Under the pieces are notes generated by a model that saw only the letters and a program-made list of their open reading frames with translations, had not been told where the DNA came from and did no database searches. From assembly GCF_002211285.1 (NCBI RefSeq), contig NZ_LOKX01000023.1, positions 1 to 64,000 on the forward strand: a stretch of 64,000 bases of DNA, given 5' to 3'. Within the stretch, counting starts at the first letter, position 1. Each line of letters begins with the position of its first letter. Below are positions 46,482 to 57,823 of this stretch, one piece after another. This DNA is from Rhizobium sp. R635 (GTDB taxonomy: Bacteria > Pseudomonadota > Alphaproteobacteria > Rhizobiales > Rhizobiaceae). The translations under genes were made by a program, and so were the position numbers.

Positions 46482-48013
46482 CCATCACGCTCCACCCGGG
46501 CTCCGTCTCGCTCAAGGATTTGGAAATCATCTACTGGACCGGCGAGCCGGCAAGGCTCGATCCCGCCTTCGATGCCGGCATAAACAAGGCTGCCGCCCGC
46601 ATCGCCGAGATCGCCGCCGGCAACGCGCCGGTCTATGGCATCAATACCGGCTTCGGCAAACTCGCCTCGATCAAGATCGACAGCGCCGACGTCGCCACCC
46701 TGCAGCGCAATCTCATCCTGTCGCATTGCTGCGGCGTCGGCGCGCCGCTGCCCGAAAATATCGTGCGGCTGATCATGGCGCTGAAGCTGGTCTCGCTCGG
46801 GCGCGGCGCCTCCGGCGTGCGGCTGGAACTGGTACGGCTGATCGAAGGCATGCTTGAGAAAGGCGTCATCCCGCTGATTCCGGAAAAGGGCTCGGTCGGC
46901 GCCTCAGGCGATCTTGCGCCGCTCGCCCATATGGCCGCCGTGATGATGGGCGAGGCCGAAGCCTTCTTCGCCGGCGAACGCCTCTCCGGCGCCGAAGCTC
47001 TGGAAAGAGCGGGGCTGAAACCGGTCGTGCTCGCCGCCAAGGAAGGCCTGGCGCTGATCAACGGCACCCAGACATCGACGGCCTTAGCGCTTGCCGGCCT
47101 CTTCCGCGCCCATCGCGCCGCCCAGGCCGCCCTCATCACCGGCGCCATGTCCACCGATGCCGCCATGGGTTCTTCGGCGCCCTTCCATCCGGACATTCAC
47201 ACGCTGCGCGGCCATAAGGGCCAGATCGACACGGCATCCGCGCTTCGCGGCCTGCTGGAACGATCGGTCATCCGCCAGAGCCATATCGAGGGCGACGAGC
47301 GGGTGCAGGACCCCTATTGCATCCGCTGCCAACCGCAGGTCGACGGCGCCTGCCTCGATCTGTTGCGCTCGGTCGCCCGCACACTCGAAATCGAAGCCAA
47401 TGCGGTCACCGACAATCCGCTGGTGCTCTCGGACAATTCCGTCGTCTCAGGCGGCAATTTCCACGCCGAACCCGTGGCCTTCGCCGCCGACCAGATCGCG
47501 CTCGCCGTCTGCGAAATCGGCGCGATCTCGCAGCGCCGCATCGCGCTGCTGGTCGATCCCACCCTCTCCTACGGCCTGCCGGCCTTCCTCGCCAAGAAGC
47601 CGGGCCTGAACTCCGGGCTGATGATCGCCGAAGTCACCTCGGCGGCGCTGATGTCGGAGAACAAGCAGATGTCGCACCCGGCCTCGGTCGATTCGACGCC
47701 GACCTCGGCCAACCAGGAAGACCATGTCTCCATGGCCTGCCACGGTGCCCGCCGCCTGCTCGGCATGACCGAAAACCTGTTCGCCATCATCGGCATCGAG
47801 GCGCTGACCGCCGCCCAAGGCGTAGAGCTGCGCGCACCGCTGTCGACGAGCCCGGAGCTTGGCAAGGCGATTGCCGCGATCCGCGCCAAGGTGCCGAGCC
47901 TCGATAGTGATCGTTACATGGCCAGGGATCTCGCCGCCGCCGCCGAACTGGTGGCGACGGGGGCGCTGAACAGCTCGGTTTCGACAGGCATTTTGCCGGT
48001 TTTGGAGAATTGA
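46478..48013 (+). CDS. hutH: Histidine ammonia-lyase HutH
   Basis: 511 aa. The MIO-forming triad is intact in [15 protein letters not shown] (A142-S143-G144), with [12 protein letters not shown] carrying the catalytic tyrosine and [12 protein letters not shown]. It deaminates histidine to urocanate, which is also the inducer of the operon. Its start overlaps the end of hutI (ATGA). This is the active histidase of the window, in contrast to the broken homologue at 37.4-38.8 kb. Confidence 0.95.
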   Translation: MTITLHPGSVSLKDLEIIYWTGEPARLDPAFDAGINKAAARIAEIAAGNAPVYGINTGFGKLASIKIDSADVATLQRNLILSHCCGVGAPLPENIVRLIMALKLVSLGRGASGVRLELVRLIEGMLEKGVIPLIPEKGSVGASGDLAPLAHMAAVMMGEAEAFFAGERLSGAEALERAGLKPVVLAAKEGLALINGTQTSTALALAGLFRAHRAAQAALITGAMSTDAAMGSSAPFHPDIHTLRGHKGQIDTASALRGLLERSVIRQSHIEGDERVQDPYCIRCQPQVDGACLDLLRSVARTLEIEANAVTDNPLVLSDNSVVSGGNFHAEPVAFAADQIALAVCEIGAISQRRIALLVDPTLSYGLPAFLAKKPGLNSGLMIAEVTSAALMSENKQMSHPASVDSTPTSANQEDHVSMACHGARRLLGMTENLFAIIGIEALTAAQGVELRAPLSTSPELGKAIAAIRAKVPSLDSDRYMARDLAAAAELVATGALNSSVSTGILPVLEN

Positions 48014-48034
48014 GATGATGGCGAAGGAAAAAGT

Positions 48035-48161
48035 CCCCTCCCCAACCCCTCCCCACAAGGGGGAGGGGCTAAGGCTAGCCGCACGCTCTGCGTTCAAAAT
48101 TGAATGCAGCACGAGCCGCAGGTTAAGTCCCTCCCCCTTGTGGGGAGGGGTTGGGGAGGGG
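48035..48161. repeat. 33-bp perfect inverted repeat between hutH and hutG
   Basis: The arms are 48035-48067 and 48129-48161, exact complements with a 61-nt spacer; the core is CCCCTCCCCACAAGGGGGAG. This CCCCTCCCCAACCCCTCCCC type is a familiar rhizobial intergenic mosaic repeat. The right arm ends in GGGGAGGGG, which forms the ribosome-binding site of hutG. Confidence 0.85.
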
Positions 48162-48166
48162 TTTTG

Positions 48167-48970
48167 ATGACCACACCATACGAAACCCGCCAGGGCACCT
48201 CGCCCATCATCCTCGGCTTCCCCCACACCGGCACCGACGTGCCGCCTGACATCGCCGAGCGCCTCAACGAAAACGGCCGTCTCCTCGCCGATACCGACTG
48301 GCACATCCACCGGCTGTATGACGGCCTGCTCGACGATGTCACGACGGTCCGCGCCACCTTCCATCGCTACGTGATCGACGCCAACCGCGATCCGGCTGGT
48401 GTCAGCCTCTATCCCGGCCAGAACACCACCGGCCTCGTCCCTGAAACGGACTTCGACGGCAAGGCGATCTGGAAGGATGGGCAGGCGCCTGACGAAGCCG
48501 ATATTGCGGCGCGGCTCAAGGATTTTCATGCGCCTTATCATGCCGCCCTTGCCGCCGAGATCGAGCGTGTCAAGGCAATCCATGGCGTTGCGATCCTCTA
48601 CGATTGCCACTCGATCCGCTCGCATATTCCCTTCCTCTTCGAAGGAAAGCTGCCGGATTTCAATATCGGCACCGATATGGGCAAGACCTGCGACAGTGCC
48701 ATCGAGCAGGCGGCGCTGACCGTCACGCAAGCCGCCGAAGGCTACGACAGCGTGCTCAACGGCCGCTTCAAGGGCGGCTGGACGACCCGCCACTATGGCC
48801 GGCCCGAAACCGGCGTGCATGCGATCCAGATGGAGCTTACACAATCCACGCATCTCGAAACCGAAACAGTGCCCTTCGCCTACGACACCGCCAAGGCGGA
48901 CAGACTTCGCGTCCATCTCAAAGACATTCTGGTGCGCCTCGAACAGATCGCACCCGGCCTGAAACGATAA
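48167..48970 (+). CDS. hutG: N-formylglutamate deformylase HutG
   Basis: 267 aa, FGase family. SPIILGFPHTGTDVPPDIAE opens the domain; DTDWHIHRLYDG, DANRDPAG and LYDCHSIRSHIPF follow, with QMELTQSTHLE near the end. It hydrolyses N-formyl-glutamate to glutamate and formate after HutF. Its only Shine-Dalgarno (GGAGG, 48155-48159, 7 nt from the ATG) lies inside the right arm of the inverted repeat, so pairing of the arms in the mRNA would mask it. Confidence 0.9.
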   Translation: MTTPYETRQGTSPIILGFPHTGTDVPPDIAERLNENGRLLADTDWHIHRLYDGLLDDVTTVRATFHRYVIDANRDPAGVSLYPGQNTTGLVPETDFDGKAIWKDGQAPDEADIAARLKDFHAPYHAALAAEIERVKAIHGVAILYDCHSIRSHIPFLFEGKLPDFNIGTDMGKTCDSAIEQAALTVTQAAEGYDSVLNGRFKGGWTTRHYGRPETGVHAIQMELTQSTHLETETVPFAYDTAKADRLRVHLKDILVRLEQIAPGLKR

Positions 48971-48994
48971 CGATCACTCGACAGGGGAACCGTC

Positions 48995-50668
<1,674 letters not shown>

Positions 50669-50673
50669 GCTCC

Positions 50674-51249
50674 ATGAAGATCCTGCGCGCCAGCGATCAC
50701 AAGCGCATGCCGTGGAAGAACGGCGGCGGCGAAACGGTGGAAATCGCCGTTTCGCCGGAAGATGCCGGCCTTGCCGGCTTCGACTGGCGCGTCAGCATGG
50801 CGACGGTCGCAACGGACGGTCCGTTCTCGATCTTTCCCGGCATCGACCGCACGCTTGTGATTCTCGACGGCAACGGCATGGTGCTCGATATCGAGGGCAG
50901 CGCCCCGGCGCTGCTGACGACGGCAAGCGATCCCCTGGCCTTCCCGGCGGATATCCCGGTGGCGGCCAGGCTCCAAGACGGCGCGATCACCGATCTCAAC
51001 GTCATGACCCGCCGCGACGGGGTCGCCCATAGGCTGACCCGAATCGATGTCGACGGTGGCAGGAGCGTGCCTCTGGCTTCGTCGGCATGCCTGCTGCTCT
51101 GCCATAGCGGCGCAGTGTCGTTTCGGTGGAACGACGAGACCGGCGCGCTTGCGGCCGGCGATGCGCTGCTGATCGAGAATGCGGCCGGAACCGAACTAAA
51201 AATCGACGGCACGGCCAAATGTTATCTCGCCTCGATGATCACAAACTGA
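50674..51249 (+). CDS. hutD: HutD/Ves-family protein
   Basis: 191 aa. It begins with MKILRASDHKRMPWKNGGGE, the hallmark W-K-N-G-G-G of HutD/Ves cupins. HutD is not an enzyme of the pathway; in Pseudomonas it limits or buffers hut induction, probably by binding formylglutamate or urocanate. Last gene of the hut operon. Confidence 0.88.
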   Translation: MKILRASDHKRMPWKNGGGETVEIAVSPEDAGLAGFDWRVSMATVATDGPFSIFPGIDRTLVILDGNGMVLDIEGSAPALLTTASDPLAFPADIPVAARLQDGAITDLNVMTRRDGVAHRLTRIDVDGGRSVPLASSACLLLCHSGAVSFRWNDETGALAAGDALLIENAAGTELKIDGTAKCYLASMITN

Positions 51250-51422
51250 TCGCCGCACAACATATTGAAAAATATAGATCATCAAGAAATGATCGAGGCC
51301 ACCGCATCGACCATTCTCATGTCAGACCATAGACGTCATTCCTCCTTTCGGTCTAAACTTTGCCTTTGTGATGCAAAAGAAGACCTAGACTGCCCCGGCA
51401 TTCGGGCAGCAGGGGAGCAGGC

Positions 51423-52052
51423 GTGACCGATCCATACGAAATTCTCGGCGTTGAACGCGATGCGGACGAGGCGAAGCTGAAGGCTGCCTATCGCCGCCTT
51501 GCCAAGGTCGCTCATCCCGATTCGGGAGGCGATACGGAAGCCTTCGACATTTTGCAGAAAGCCTATGGGCTGCTTCTCGATCCGGTCCGCCGCAAGGTTT
51601 ACGACGATACCGGCTATGACGTCGAATTCGCCGATGCCGCCGAGCTGCAGGCGCTCGTCATGATCGAGAAGCTCGTCACCGATGCGGTGCTCGACGAGCG
51701 GGCGCCTGGAAGCTTCGATCCCGTCGCCGTCATGCAGGACAGCCTCTCCGAGGAATTGCGCAAGGCGCGTTTCAGCAAGAGCGAGCTGGAGCGCCACGCC
51801 TCGCGCATCGGACTGCACCTGGAGCGGCTCGAAAAACAGTCCGGCCGCGATGTGCTCGCCCACATGTTCCGCGCCCGCATCGAAGCGATCTCCAAGGCGG
51901 TCGCGGAAACCGAGGCGAAGATCAAGGCGACCGAACGCGCCGCCGACATGCTGAGCGGCTATGTCTACGATCTCGATCCATCGCTGCTGCCGGAGGCCTC
52001 GGTCGCCAACCTCGAATGGATCGAGACCTCCAGAAACCGCTCCACCGGCTGA
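51423..52052 (+). CDS. J-domain protein
   Basis: 209 aa. An N-terminal J-domain (residues 2-66) with DPYEILGVERDADEAKLKAA and the catalytic HPD in KVAHPDSGG. No Gly/Phe or zinc region, so it is a class C co-chaperone or a J-protein that recruits DnaK to a specific client. The remaining 140 residues are helical and charged, probably coiled coil. GTG start with GGGGAG 7 nt upstream. Confidence 0.82.
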   Translation: MTDPYEILGVERDADEAKLKAAYRRLAKVAHPDSGGDTEAFDILQKAYGLLLDPVRRKVYDDTGYDVEFADAAELQALVMIEKLVTDAVLDERAPGSFDPVAVMQDSLSEELRKARFSKSELERHASRIGLHLERLEKQSGRDVLAHMFRARIEAISKAVAETEAKIKATERAADMLSGYVYDLDPSLLPEASVANLEWIETSRNRSTG

Positions 52053-52065
52053 CACCCCGCAGGTA

Positions 52066-52767
52066 TCAATAGGAAAGCTTCGGATACCAGTCCGGTGCCC
52101 GGCCTTCCGGCGTCGAATCGAGCACGGTCCAGAGCGGCATCAGATCGGGCGCACCTCGCGGATCCTCGCCGGGATCGGCCGTGACGCCGCCCATCTCCTG
52201 GCTCCAGAAGTGGCGGATGGTGCCGTCGCGCCGCGTGAAGACATTGAAGGCAGCATCATCGCTGCCATCATTGCCGATGGCATGGTAGTCCCGGCTATAA
52301 TCGTCCGTCAGATCGGAATAGAGCGGCAGGTGATGCCAGCCGCGCTCTTTTTTGAAGGCGAGCAGCCTTTCGATCGGCGAGCGGGCGACGATGGCAAGCG
52401 CGGCGCGCTGCTGGATATCGAGCGCTTCGCCGTCCCAGGCGGACAGCAGCGAGGTGCACATAGGGCACGGGCGCTCGCGTTGGGGGCCGAACATGTAGCT
52501 GTAGACGATCAGCGTCTCCTTGTCGGCGAAGAGTTCGCTGAAGCTTATCGGCCCGTCGGCGCCTTCGAAGCGATAATCTTTCTTCACTTCGCCGCCCGGC
52601 GGCAGCGCGCGGCGCTGCACCGCCACGCGCTCGATGTGCCGGCGCAATTCGATCTCTTCGGCCAGCAGCGCGTCGCGGGCGCTGCGATAGGCTTCGCTCT
52701 CATTGGGGAAACGCACGCCGTTCTTCGCCGCAAGCACGGCGGCAGGTACCAGATGCCGATTATCCAT
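52066..52767 (-). CDS. DUF899 thioredoxin-like protein
   Basis: 233 aa. DUF899 family: a thioredoxin-like fold with RPCPMCTSLLSAWDGEALDI (two cysteines C..C) and GWHHLPLYSD. These proteins are abundant in rhizobia; function is unknown, possibly a redox role. AAGGAGG lies 7 nt before ATG 52767. A longer frame to 53001 has no support. Confidence 0.82.
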   Translation of the reverse strand: MDNRHLVPAAVLAAKNGVRFPNESEAYRSARDALLAEEIELRRHIERVAVQRRALPPGGEVKKDYRFEGADGPISFSELFADKETLIVYSYMFGPQRERPCPMCTSLLSAWDGEALDIQQRAALAIVARSPIERLLAFKKERGWHHLPLYSDLTDDYSRDYHAIGNDGSDDAAFNVFTRRDGTIRHFWSQEMGGVTADPGEDPRGAPDLMPLWTVLDSTPEGRAPDWYPKLSY

Positions 52768-52918
52768 GACGATCCTCCTTCTATTGCCGCGCGTCCAACG
52801 CGCAAAGGACATGCCGAAGCCGCAACGGAATTCAACACGCCGTAAAGATGACGAACGGCGGATAGGAAAGTCGACAGCGCGCCGCGAAAAATTTACCCGT
52901 GCAATGCCGGAAAGCAAA

Positions 52919-52950
52919 AAGGGCGCTCGACCCTTGCGGGGAGCGCCCTT
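52919..52950 (-). terminator. Rho-independent terminator for the minus strand
   Basis: AAGGGCGCTC / GAGCGCCCTT (52919-52928 with 52941-52950). Read on the minus strand it is followed by TTTTTGC. It ends the transcript of the 60-aa gene just upstream. Confidence 0.75.
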
Positions 52951-53079
52951 ACCCTGTTGGACGGCAAGCGGCTCGACGACGTCGATACCCCATGCATCCA
53001 TTTTTCAGGCAGGGCCGCTATATGTACCTTTTGCGACAGGGTTTCAAGGGGCGTTCTGCATGATCGTTGCTGGCGGCCG

Positions 53080-53262
53080 CTAAAAGGCGACGCCGGTTAC
53101 GGGATTGACCACCGGCCGTTCGCTTTTGTCCCTGACTCCGGCCGGCTGCACCGCAGGCGGCGGCATCGATTCCGAGTCGGCGGGCTCGGGCTTGCCGGGA
53201 ACGGCGCCGACATCCTTGGGCCGGCGCTGTTCGGGCTTTACGTTTTCATCATTCGTCGACAT
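53080..53262 (-). CDS. Small disordered proline-rich protein
   Basis: 60 aa, MSTNDENVKPEQRRPKDVGA onward, rich in proline, acidic and lysine residues, and probably unstructured. AAAGGAG lies 7 nt before the ATG and a good terminator follows, so this is a real short gene. No family recognised. Confidence 0.65.
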   Translation of the reverse strand: MSTNDENVKPEQRRPKDVGAVPGKPEPADSESMPPPAVQPAGVRDKSERPVVNPVTGVAF

Positions 53263-53327
53263 TGTCCGTCTCCTTTGAAGGAAGAAGTCACGGCCGCCGA
53301 CATGGTTCCGATGACAGGAGGATGCCG

Positions 53328-53972
53328 ATGCCCGAAAAGTTTCTGCTTCAGGGTCCGCAGGATGCGCGTTTCACGATCCTTCTTGCGCATGGCGCCGGCG
53401 CGCCGATGGATTCGGCATCGATGACGGCAGCGGCGGAGGCGCTCGCCAGCGTCGGCTTCCGTGTCGCCCGTTTCGAATTCGCCTATATGGCTGCCCGCCG
53501 CACCGGCGGGCGCAAACCGCCGCCGCGCGCCGAAATGCTCAATCCCGAATATGAGGCGGCCATCGCCGAGCTTGGCGCCGACGGCCCTCTCATCATCGGC
53601 GGCAAGTCGATGGGCGGCAGGGTCGCCAGCATGATCGCCGATGATTTGCATCATCGGGGGAAGATCGCCGGCCTGCTCTGCCTCGGCTATCCCTTCCACC
53701 CGCCCGGCCAGCCGGAAAAGCTGCGCACCGGCCATCTCAAGGAGCTGACGACGCCTACCCTGATCTGCCAGGGAACGCGCGACGAATTCGGCACGCGGGA
53801 GGAGGTGCTAAACTACGATCTTTCCGGCCGGATCGAGATCCTCTGGCTCGAGGACGGCGACCACGACCTCAAGCCGCGCAAAAAGATCTCCGGCTTCTCC
53901 AGCGCCGATCATCTTTCCACGATGGCGAAGGCGGTAAAGGCATGGGCCGAAGGGTTGCCTTCGTCAGGCTGA
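53328..53972 (+). CDS. Alpha/beta hydrolase of the KANL3/Tex30-like group
   Basis: About 214 aa. LLAHGAGAPMDS is the oxyanion/nucleophile-region start, IIGGKSMGGRVASMIADDL holds the nucleophile serine (G-K-S-M-G), GTRDEFG the acid, and DGDHDLKP the histidine. This is the compact KANL3/Tex30-type alpha/beta hydrolase. Substrate unknown. ATG 53328 is 6 nt after AGGAGG and is better placed than the ATG at 53322. Confidence 0.8.
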   Translation: MPEKFLLQGPQDARFTILLAHGAGAPMDSASMTAAAEALASVGFRVARFEFAYMAARRTGGRKPPPRAEMLNPEYEAAIAELGADGPLIIGGKSMGGRVASMIADDLHHRGKIAGLLCLGYPFHPPGQPEKLRTGHLKELTTPTLICQGTRDEFGTREEVLNYDLSGRIEILWLEDGDHDLKPRKKISGFSSADHLSTMAKAVKAWAEGLPSSG

Positions 53973-54012
53973 AAGCCTTCTGACGTCGATGCGTCGAGCC
54001 GATCTATAGTTT

Positions 54013-54948
54013 CTAGGGCTTGCTGGAAATTTCCCCAGCCGCCTCCCGGATCGTCTGCATCAGGATCGATTGCGGCAGCGATGGCACCGCATCGGCGCGC
54101 ATCGTCAAGCCGACCGGTCCCTTGGTCTCGCCGGTATCGACCGGCAGAAGGGCCAGCCGTCCGTCGGCGATATCGTCGGCCACCACGCCGTTGGAAATGA
54201 TCCAGATCGCGTCGCTTGCCCTGAGGAACGCGCGGCCGAAGGAGTCCGAAACCGTCTCGATCTGGTTCGGCAGACTGGAAACGCCGTTGGCGATGAGGAA
54301 ATTTTCGACCACCGGCCGGATGATCGAACCCCGCGTCGGCATGAGCACCGTGTAGTCGGCGAAGCCGGCGAATGGCGATTGCCTGGCGCCGAGCAGCGGA
54401 TGGCCGGCCCGCACGGCAAACACCACCTGCTCGGAATAGAGATGCTCGAAGGAAAAGCCGGCCATCTTCTCCGCCCCGGCCAGACGGCCGACGACGAGGT
54501 CGAGATCTCCGACGCGAAGCTGCTCCAAGAGCACGGCATTCTCGCCGGTGACGATCTTCACCCGGCTCAAGGTCCCTTCCTTGAGGAAGAGTTCCATCGC
54601 CCGGGGCATGATGCGCGACGACACCGTCGGCAGCGCGCCGATGCGGATCGGCGGTGCATCGGCGAATTGTTCCTGCGAGACGCAATCGAGCCCCTGGCGC
54701 AGCGCCGTCAGCGCCGCCCCGGCATGCCGCAGGAAGACCTCGCCGTAGCGCGTGATCTTGATGCCGCGGCCATCGCGCTCGAAAACGGCGACGCCCAGCA
54801 CCTGCTCCAGCTCGCGGATCGTCTTCGTCACCGCCGGCTGACTGACATGCAGCAATTCAGCCGCCTTCATGACGCTCTTCTGCCGCGCCACCTCGACAAA
54901 GGTCTGCAGATGGCGAAACTTGACGCGGCTGTCGATCATCTCTCCCAT
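54013..54948 (-). CDS. pcaQ: LysR-type regulator PcaQ
   Basis: 311 aa. LysR HTH (FVEVARQKSVMKAAELLHVS then QPAVTKTIRELEQVLGVAVF) and an effector-binding domain. It is divergent from pcaDCHGB, exactly the rhizobial arrangement in which PcaQ activates the pca operon on 3-carboxymuconate. The start overlaps the palindrome 54947-54962. Confidence 0.88.
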   Translation of the reverse strand: MGEMIDSRVKFRHLQTFVEVARQKSVMKAAELLHVSQPAVTKTIRELEQVLGVAVFERDGRGIKITRYGEVFLRHAGAALTALRQGLDCVSQEQFADAPPIRIGALPTVSSRIMPRAMELFLKEGTLSRVKIVTGENAVLLEQLRVGDLDLVVGRLAGAEKMAGFSFEHLYSEQVVFAVRAGHPLLGARQSPFAGFADYTVLMPTRGSIIRPVVENFLIANGVSSLPNQIETVSDSFGRAFLRASDAIWIISNGVVADDIADGRLALLPVDTGETKGPVGLTMRADAVPSLPQSILMQTIREAAGEISSKP

Positions 54949-54962
54949 AACTCCAGGGTTAT
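54947..54962. promoter_or_regulatory. Putative PcaQ operator
   Basis: ATAACTCCAGGGTTAT has the ATAAC-N6-GTTAT form of rhizobial PcaQ sites (consensus ATAACC-N4-GGTTAA). It lies at the pcaQ start, 72 bp before the pcaD GTG. Confidence 0.65.
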
Positions 54963-55033
54963 CGAAAAGCCGATAAATATCATTTTACTTAACCGGATCA
55001 ACCGTTCAATTTCATATTCAGGAGGAAACACAC

Positions 55034-55843
55034 GTGCAGTTCGCCCGCATAAACGACGTGACGATCCACTATCAGATCATCGGCGCACCCGCCGACAGGC
55101 CTGTGATCGTCTTCGCCAATTCGCTTGGAACGGATTTCCGCATCTGGCGGGACGTCGTGGTGCGGCTTGCCGGCGAATGCGCCATCGTGCTTTACGACAA
55201 GCGCGGCCATGGCCTTTCCGATGTCGGCCAGCTTCCCGCGTCGATCGAAGACCATGCGACCGATCTCGCCGGGTTGCTCGATCTCTTGTCGGTGAAGGAC
55301 GCCGTCATTTGCGGCCTCTCTGTCGGCGGCCTCATCGCACAATCGCTCTATCAGCGCCGCCCGGATCTCGTCCGCGCCCTCATCCTCTGCGACACCGCCC
55401 ATAAGATCGGCACGGCAGAAAGCTGGAATGCCCGCATCGCCGCAGTCGAGAAAAACGGTATCGGCAGCATCGTCGATGCCGTCATGGAGCGTTGGTTCAC
55501 CCCGGCTTTCCGCCGGCCTGAGAACACCGCCTATTCAGGCTATTGCAACATGCTGACGCGCCAGCCGGTCGAGGGTTATATCGCCGCCTGCGCCGCGATC
55601 CGCGATGCCGATTTCACCGAAGCGGCAAAGAAGATCACCGTTCCCACGATCTGCATCGTCGGCGATCAAGACGGCTCGACTCCGCCCGATCTCGTGCTCG
55701 CCACGGCGCGGCTGATCCCAGACGCCCGCTACGAGGTCATCCGCGATTGCGCGCACATCCCCTGCGTCGAGCAGCCGGAGGCGCTGACGGCGATCATCCG
55801 CACCTTCCTCACATCACTTCCGCCTGGAGAAAACAACCGATGA
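55034..55843 (+). CDS. pcaD: 3-oxoadipate enol-lactonase PcaD
   Basis: 269 aa alpha/beta hydrolase. YDKRGHGLSD, the nucleophile elbow CGLSVGGLIAQSLYQRRPDL, GDQDGSTPPD and DCAHIPCVEQPEAL show the full Ser-Asp-His triad. It hydrolyses 3-oxoadipate enol-lactone. GTG start with AGGAGG 8 nt upstream. Overlaps pcaC by 4 nt (ATGA). Confidence 0.92.
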   Translation: MQFARINDVTIHYQIIGAPADRPVIVFANSLGTDFRIWRDVVVRLAGECAIVLYDKRGHGLSDVGQLPASIEDHATDLAGLLDLLSVKDAVICGLSVGGLIAQSLYQRRPDLVRALILCDTAHKIGTAESWNARIAAVEKNGIGSIVDAVMERWFTPAFRRPENTAYSGYCNMLTRQPVEGYIAACAAIRDADFTEAAKKITVPTICIVGDQDGSTPPDLVLATARLIPDARYEVIRDCAHIPCVEQPEALTAIIRTFLTSLPPGENNR

Positions 55844-56244
55844 ACGAGACCGCCTCCTCTTCGGAGCGCTATCGGCAGGGCATGGCGACCCGCCGCACCG
55901 TGCTCGGCGACGCCCATGTCGACCGCGCCGCAACAGCAACCACGGAGTTCGACCGCCCCTTCCAGGAGTTGATCACCGAAGCCGCCTGGGGTCATGTCTG
56001 GTCGCGCCCGGCGCTGACGAAGCGCGAGCGCTCGATCGTCACGATCGCCCTGCTCGCCGCCCTCGGCCAGGATGAGGAGGTTGCCATGCATGTGCGCGCC
56101 ACCGCCAATACGGGCGCCTCCCGCGAGGATATCTGCGAAGCGCTGCTGCATGTGGCAATCTATGCCGGCGTTCCCGCCGCCAACCACGCGATCAAGATCG
56201 CCAAGCAGGCTTTTGCACAGATGGACGCCGAAAAGGCGGCCTGA
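55840..56244 (+). CDS. pcaC: 4-carboxymuconolactone decarboxylase PcaC
   Basis: 134 aa, single CMD domain. RRTVLGDAHVDR, the LTKRERSIVTIALLAALGQD stretch and EALLHVAIYAGVPAANHA are typical. It decarboxylates 4-carboxymuconolactone. Its start overlaps the end of pcaD. Confidence 0.92.
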   Translation: MNETASSSERYRQGMATRRTVLGDAHVDRAATATTEFDRPFQELITEAAWGHVWSRPALTKRERSIVTIALLAALGQDEEVAMHVRATANTGASREDICEALLHVAIYAGVPAANHAIKIAKQAFAQMDAEKAA

Positions 56245-56253
56245 GGGAGAGAC

Positions 56254-57003
56254 ATGTCCGAACGACCAAACAGAAAACCCGAGACCGGCGCCTTCTTCGC
56301 CCGCGACCGCGCCTGGCATCCGCCGGCGCTGACCCCCGGCTACAAAACGTCAGTGCTGCGTTCGCCGCAACGCGCGCTGCTCTCGCTCGACGGCACGATC
56401 TCCGAAACGACAGGACCGGTCTTCGGCCATTCGATGATCGGCGACCTCGACAACGACCTGATCCTGAATTATGCGCGGCCCGGCGAAAGCGCTATCGGCG
56501 AACGCATCATCGTCCATGGCCGTGTGCTCGACGAGCGCGCCAAGCCCGTCGCCGGTGCTCTGGTCGAATTCTGGCAGGCCAATGCCGGCGGGCGCTATCG
56601 CCACAAGAAGGAAACCTATCTCGCAGCGATCGACCCGAATTTCGGCGGCTGCGGCCGCGCCATCACCGATGAGGAAGGCCGCTATCATTTCCGCACCGTC
56701 CGGCCCGGCGCCTATCCCTGGCCGAACGGCGTCAACGACTGGCGCCCCGCCCATATTCATTTCTCGGTCTTCGGCCACGGTTTTGCCCAGCGCCTAATCA
56801 CCCAGATGTACTTCGAGGGCGACCCGATGATCTGGAAATGTCCGATCGTCGGCACGATCCCTGACAAGGCGGCGATCGAGCAGTTGATCGCGCCGCTCGA
56901 CTGGGGCAACACGATCCCGATGGATTCACGCGCCTATAAATTCGATATCGTGCTGCGCGGCCGCCGCTCGACGATGTTCGAAAACAGGCTGGAGGGCAAC
57001 TGA
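56254..57003 (+). CDS. pcaH: Protocatechuate 3,4-dioxygenase beta subunit PcaH
   Basis: 249 aa. It carries the catalytic Fe(III) site: tyrosine in RPGAYPW (about Y154), histidines in [10 protein letters not shown] (about H167 and H169) and another tyrosine in [10 protein letters not shown]. It cleaves protocatechuate between the hydroxyls with PcaG. Two nucleotides separate it from pcaG. Confidence 0.95.
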   Translation: MSERPNRKPETGAFFARDRAWHPPALTPGYKTSVLRSPQRALLSLDGTISETTGPVFGHSMIGDLDNDLILNYARPGESAIGERIIVHGRVLDERAKPVAGALVEFWQANAGGRYRHKKETYLAAIDPNFGGCGRAITDEEGRYHFRTVRPGAYPWPNGVNDWRPAHIHFSVFGHGFAQRLITQMYFEGDPMIWKCPIVGTIPDKAAIEQLIAPLDWGNTIPMDSRAYKFDIVLRGRRSTMFENRLEGN

Positions 57004-57005
57004 CC

Positions 57006-57617
57006 ATGCAGCAGCTCGGCTATCTCAAGGAAACGCCATCGCAGACGGCAGGCCCCTATGTCCATATCGGTCTGACGCCGAATTTCTGCGACATATCAGG
57101 CGTCTACGACACTGATCTCGGCAACGCGATGGTCAATGACAAGACGCTCGGCGAACGTATCACGATAACCGGCCGCATCTTCGATGGCGGCGGCGCATTG
57201 GTGCGCGATGCCGTGATCGAAATCTGGCAGGCCGACAGCGCCGGCCTCTACAACAGCCCCTCGGAAATGCGTGATGCCGCCGACCCGAACTTTGCCGGCT
57301 GGGGCCGCTGCCCAACGCGCGCCGAAGACGGCGTCTATAGTTTCGACACCATCAAGCCCGGCCAGGTCCCCTTCAAGGACGGCCGCAGACAAGCCCCGCA
57401 CATCACCTTTTGGATCGTCGCCCGCGGCATCAATATCGGCCTGCATACCCGAATGTATTTCCCGGAGGAGACGGAGGCCAACGCCAGCGATCCGTTGCTC
57501 CTACGCATCGAACATCGCGAGCGGGTGGCAACGATGGTCGCCACCCGCGACGGCGCGACCTGTCATTTCGATATCCATCTGCAGGGTCCGAAGGAGACGG
57601 TGTTTCTGGATATTTGA
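57006..57617 (+). CDS. pcaG: Protocatechuate 3,4-dioxygenase alpha subunit PcaG
   Basis: 203 aa. The alpha-chain lacks the iron ligands of PcaH but shares the fold: SQTAGPYVHIGLTPNFCD near the N-terminus and RQAPHITFWIVARGINIGLH. It forms the mixed active site with PcaH. Confidence 0.95.
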   Translation: MQQLGYLKETPSQTAGPYVHIGLTPNFCDISGVYDTDLGNAMVNDKTLGERITITGRIFDGGGALVRDAVIEIWQADSAGLYNSPSEMRDAADPNFAGWGRCPTRAEDGVYSFDTIKPGQVPFKDGRRQAPHITFWIVARGINIGLHTRMYFPEETEANASDPLLLRIEHRERVATMVATRDGATCHFDIHLQGPKETVFLDI

Positions 57618-57651
57618 GAATATGCTGGGGGTCGGAGAGCTCCGCGCGAGC

Positions 57652-57823
57652 GGCCCCCTCACCCTGCCCTCTCCCCGATGGGGAGAGGGGAACAGTGTCA
57701 TAAGAGATCGCCCGCTCACAAGGCGCCAGGGCTGCCCCAAGTCCCTTCTCCCCAAGGGGGTCCGAAGGACGGGTCGAGACCGGTGGCTCGACCCAGTGGT
57801 GGCGGCAGCCGGATGAGGGGGCC
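57652..57823. repeat. Rhizobial intergenic mosaic repeat between pcaG and pcaB
   Basis: About 170 bp with short terminal inverted repeats (GGCCCCCTCA at 57652-57661, complement at 57814-57823) and an internal hairpin CCCTCTCCCC-GAT-GGGGAGAGGG (57667-57689). The CCCCTCATCCGGCTGCC-type end is a well-known rhizobial repeat. Confidence 0.75.
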
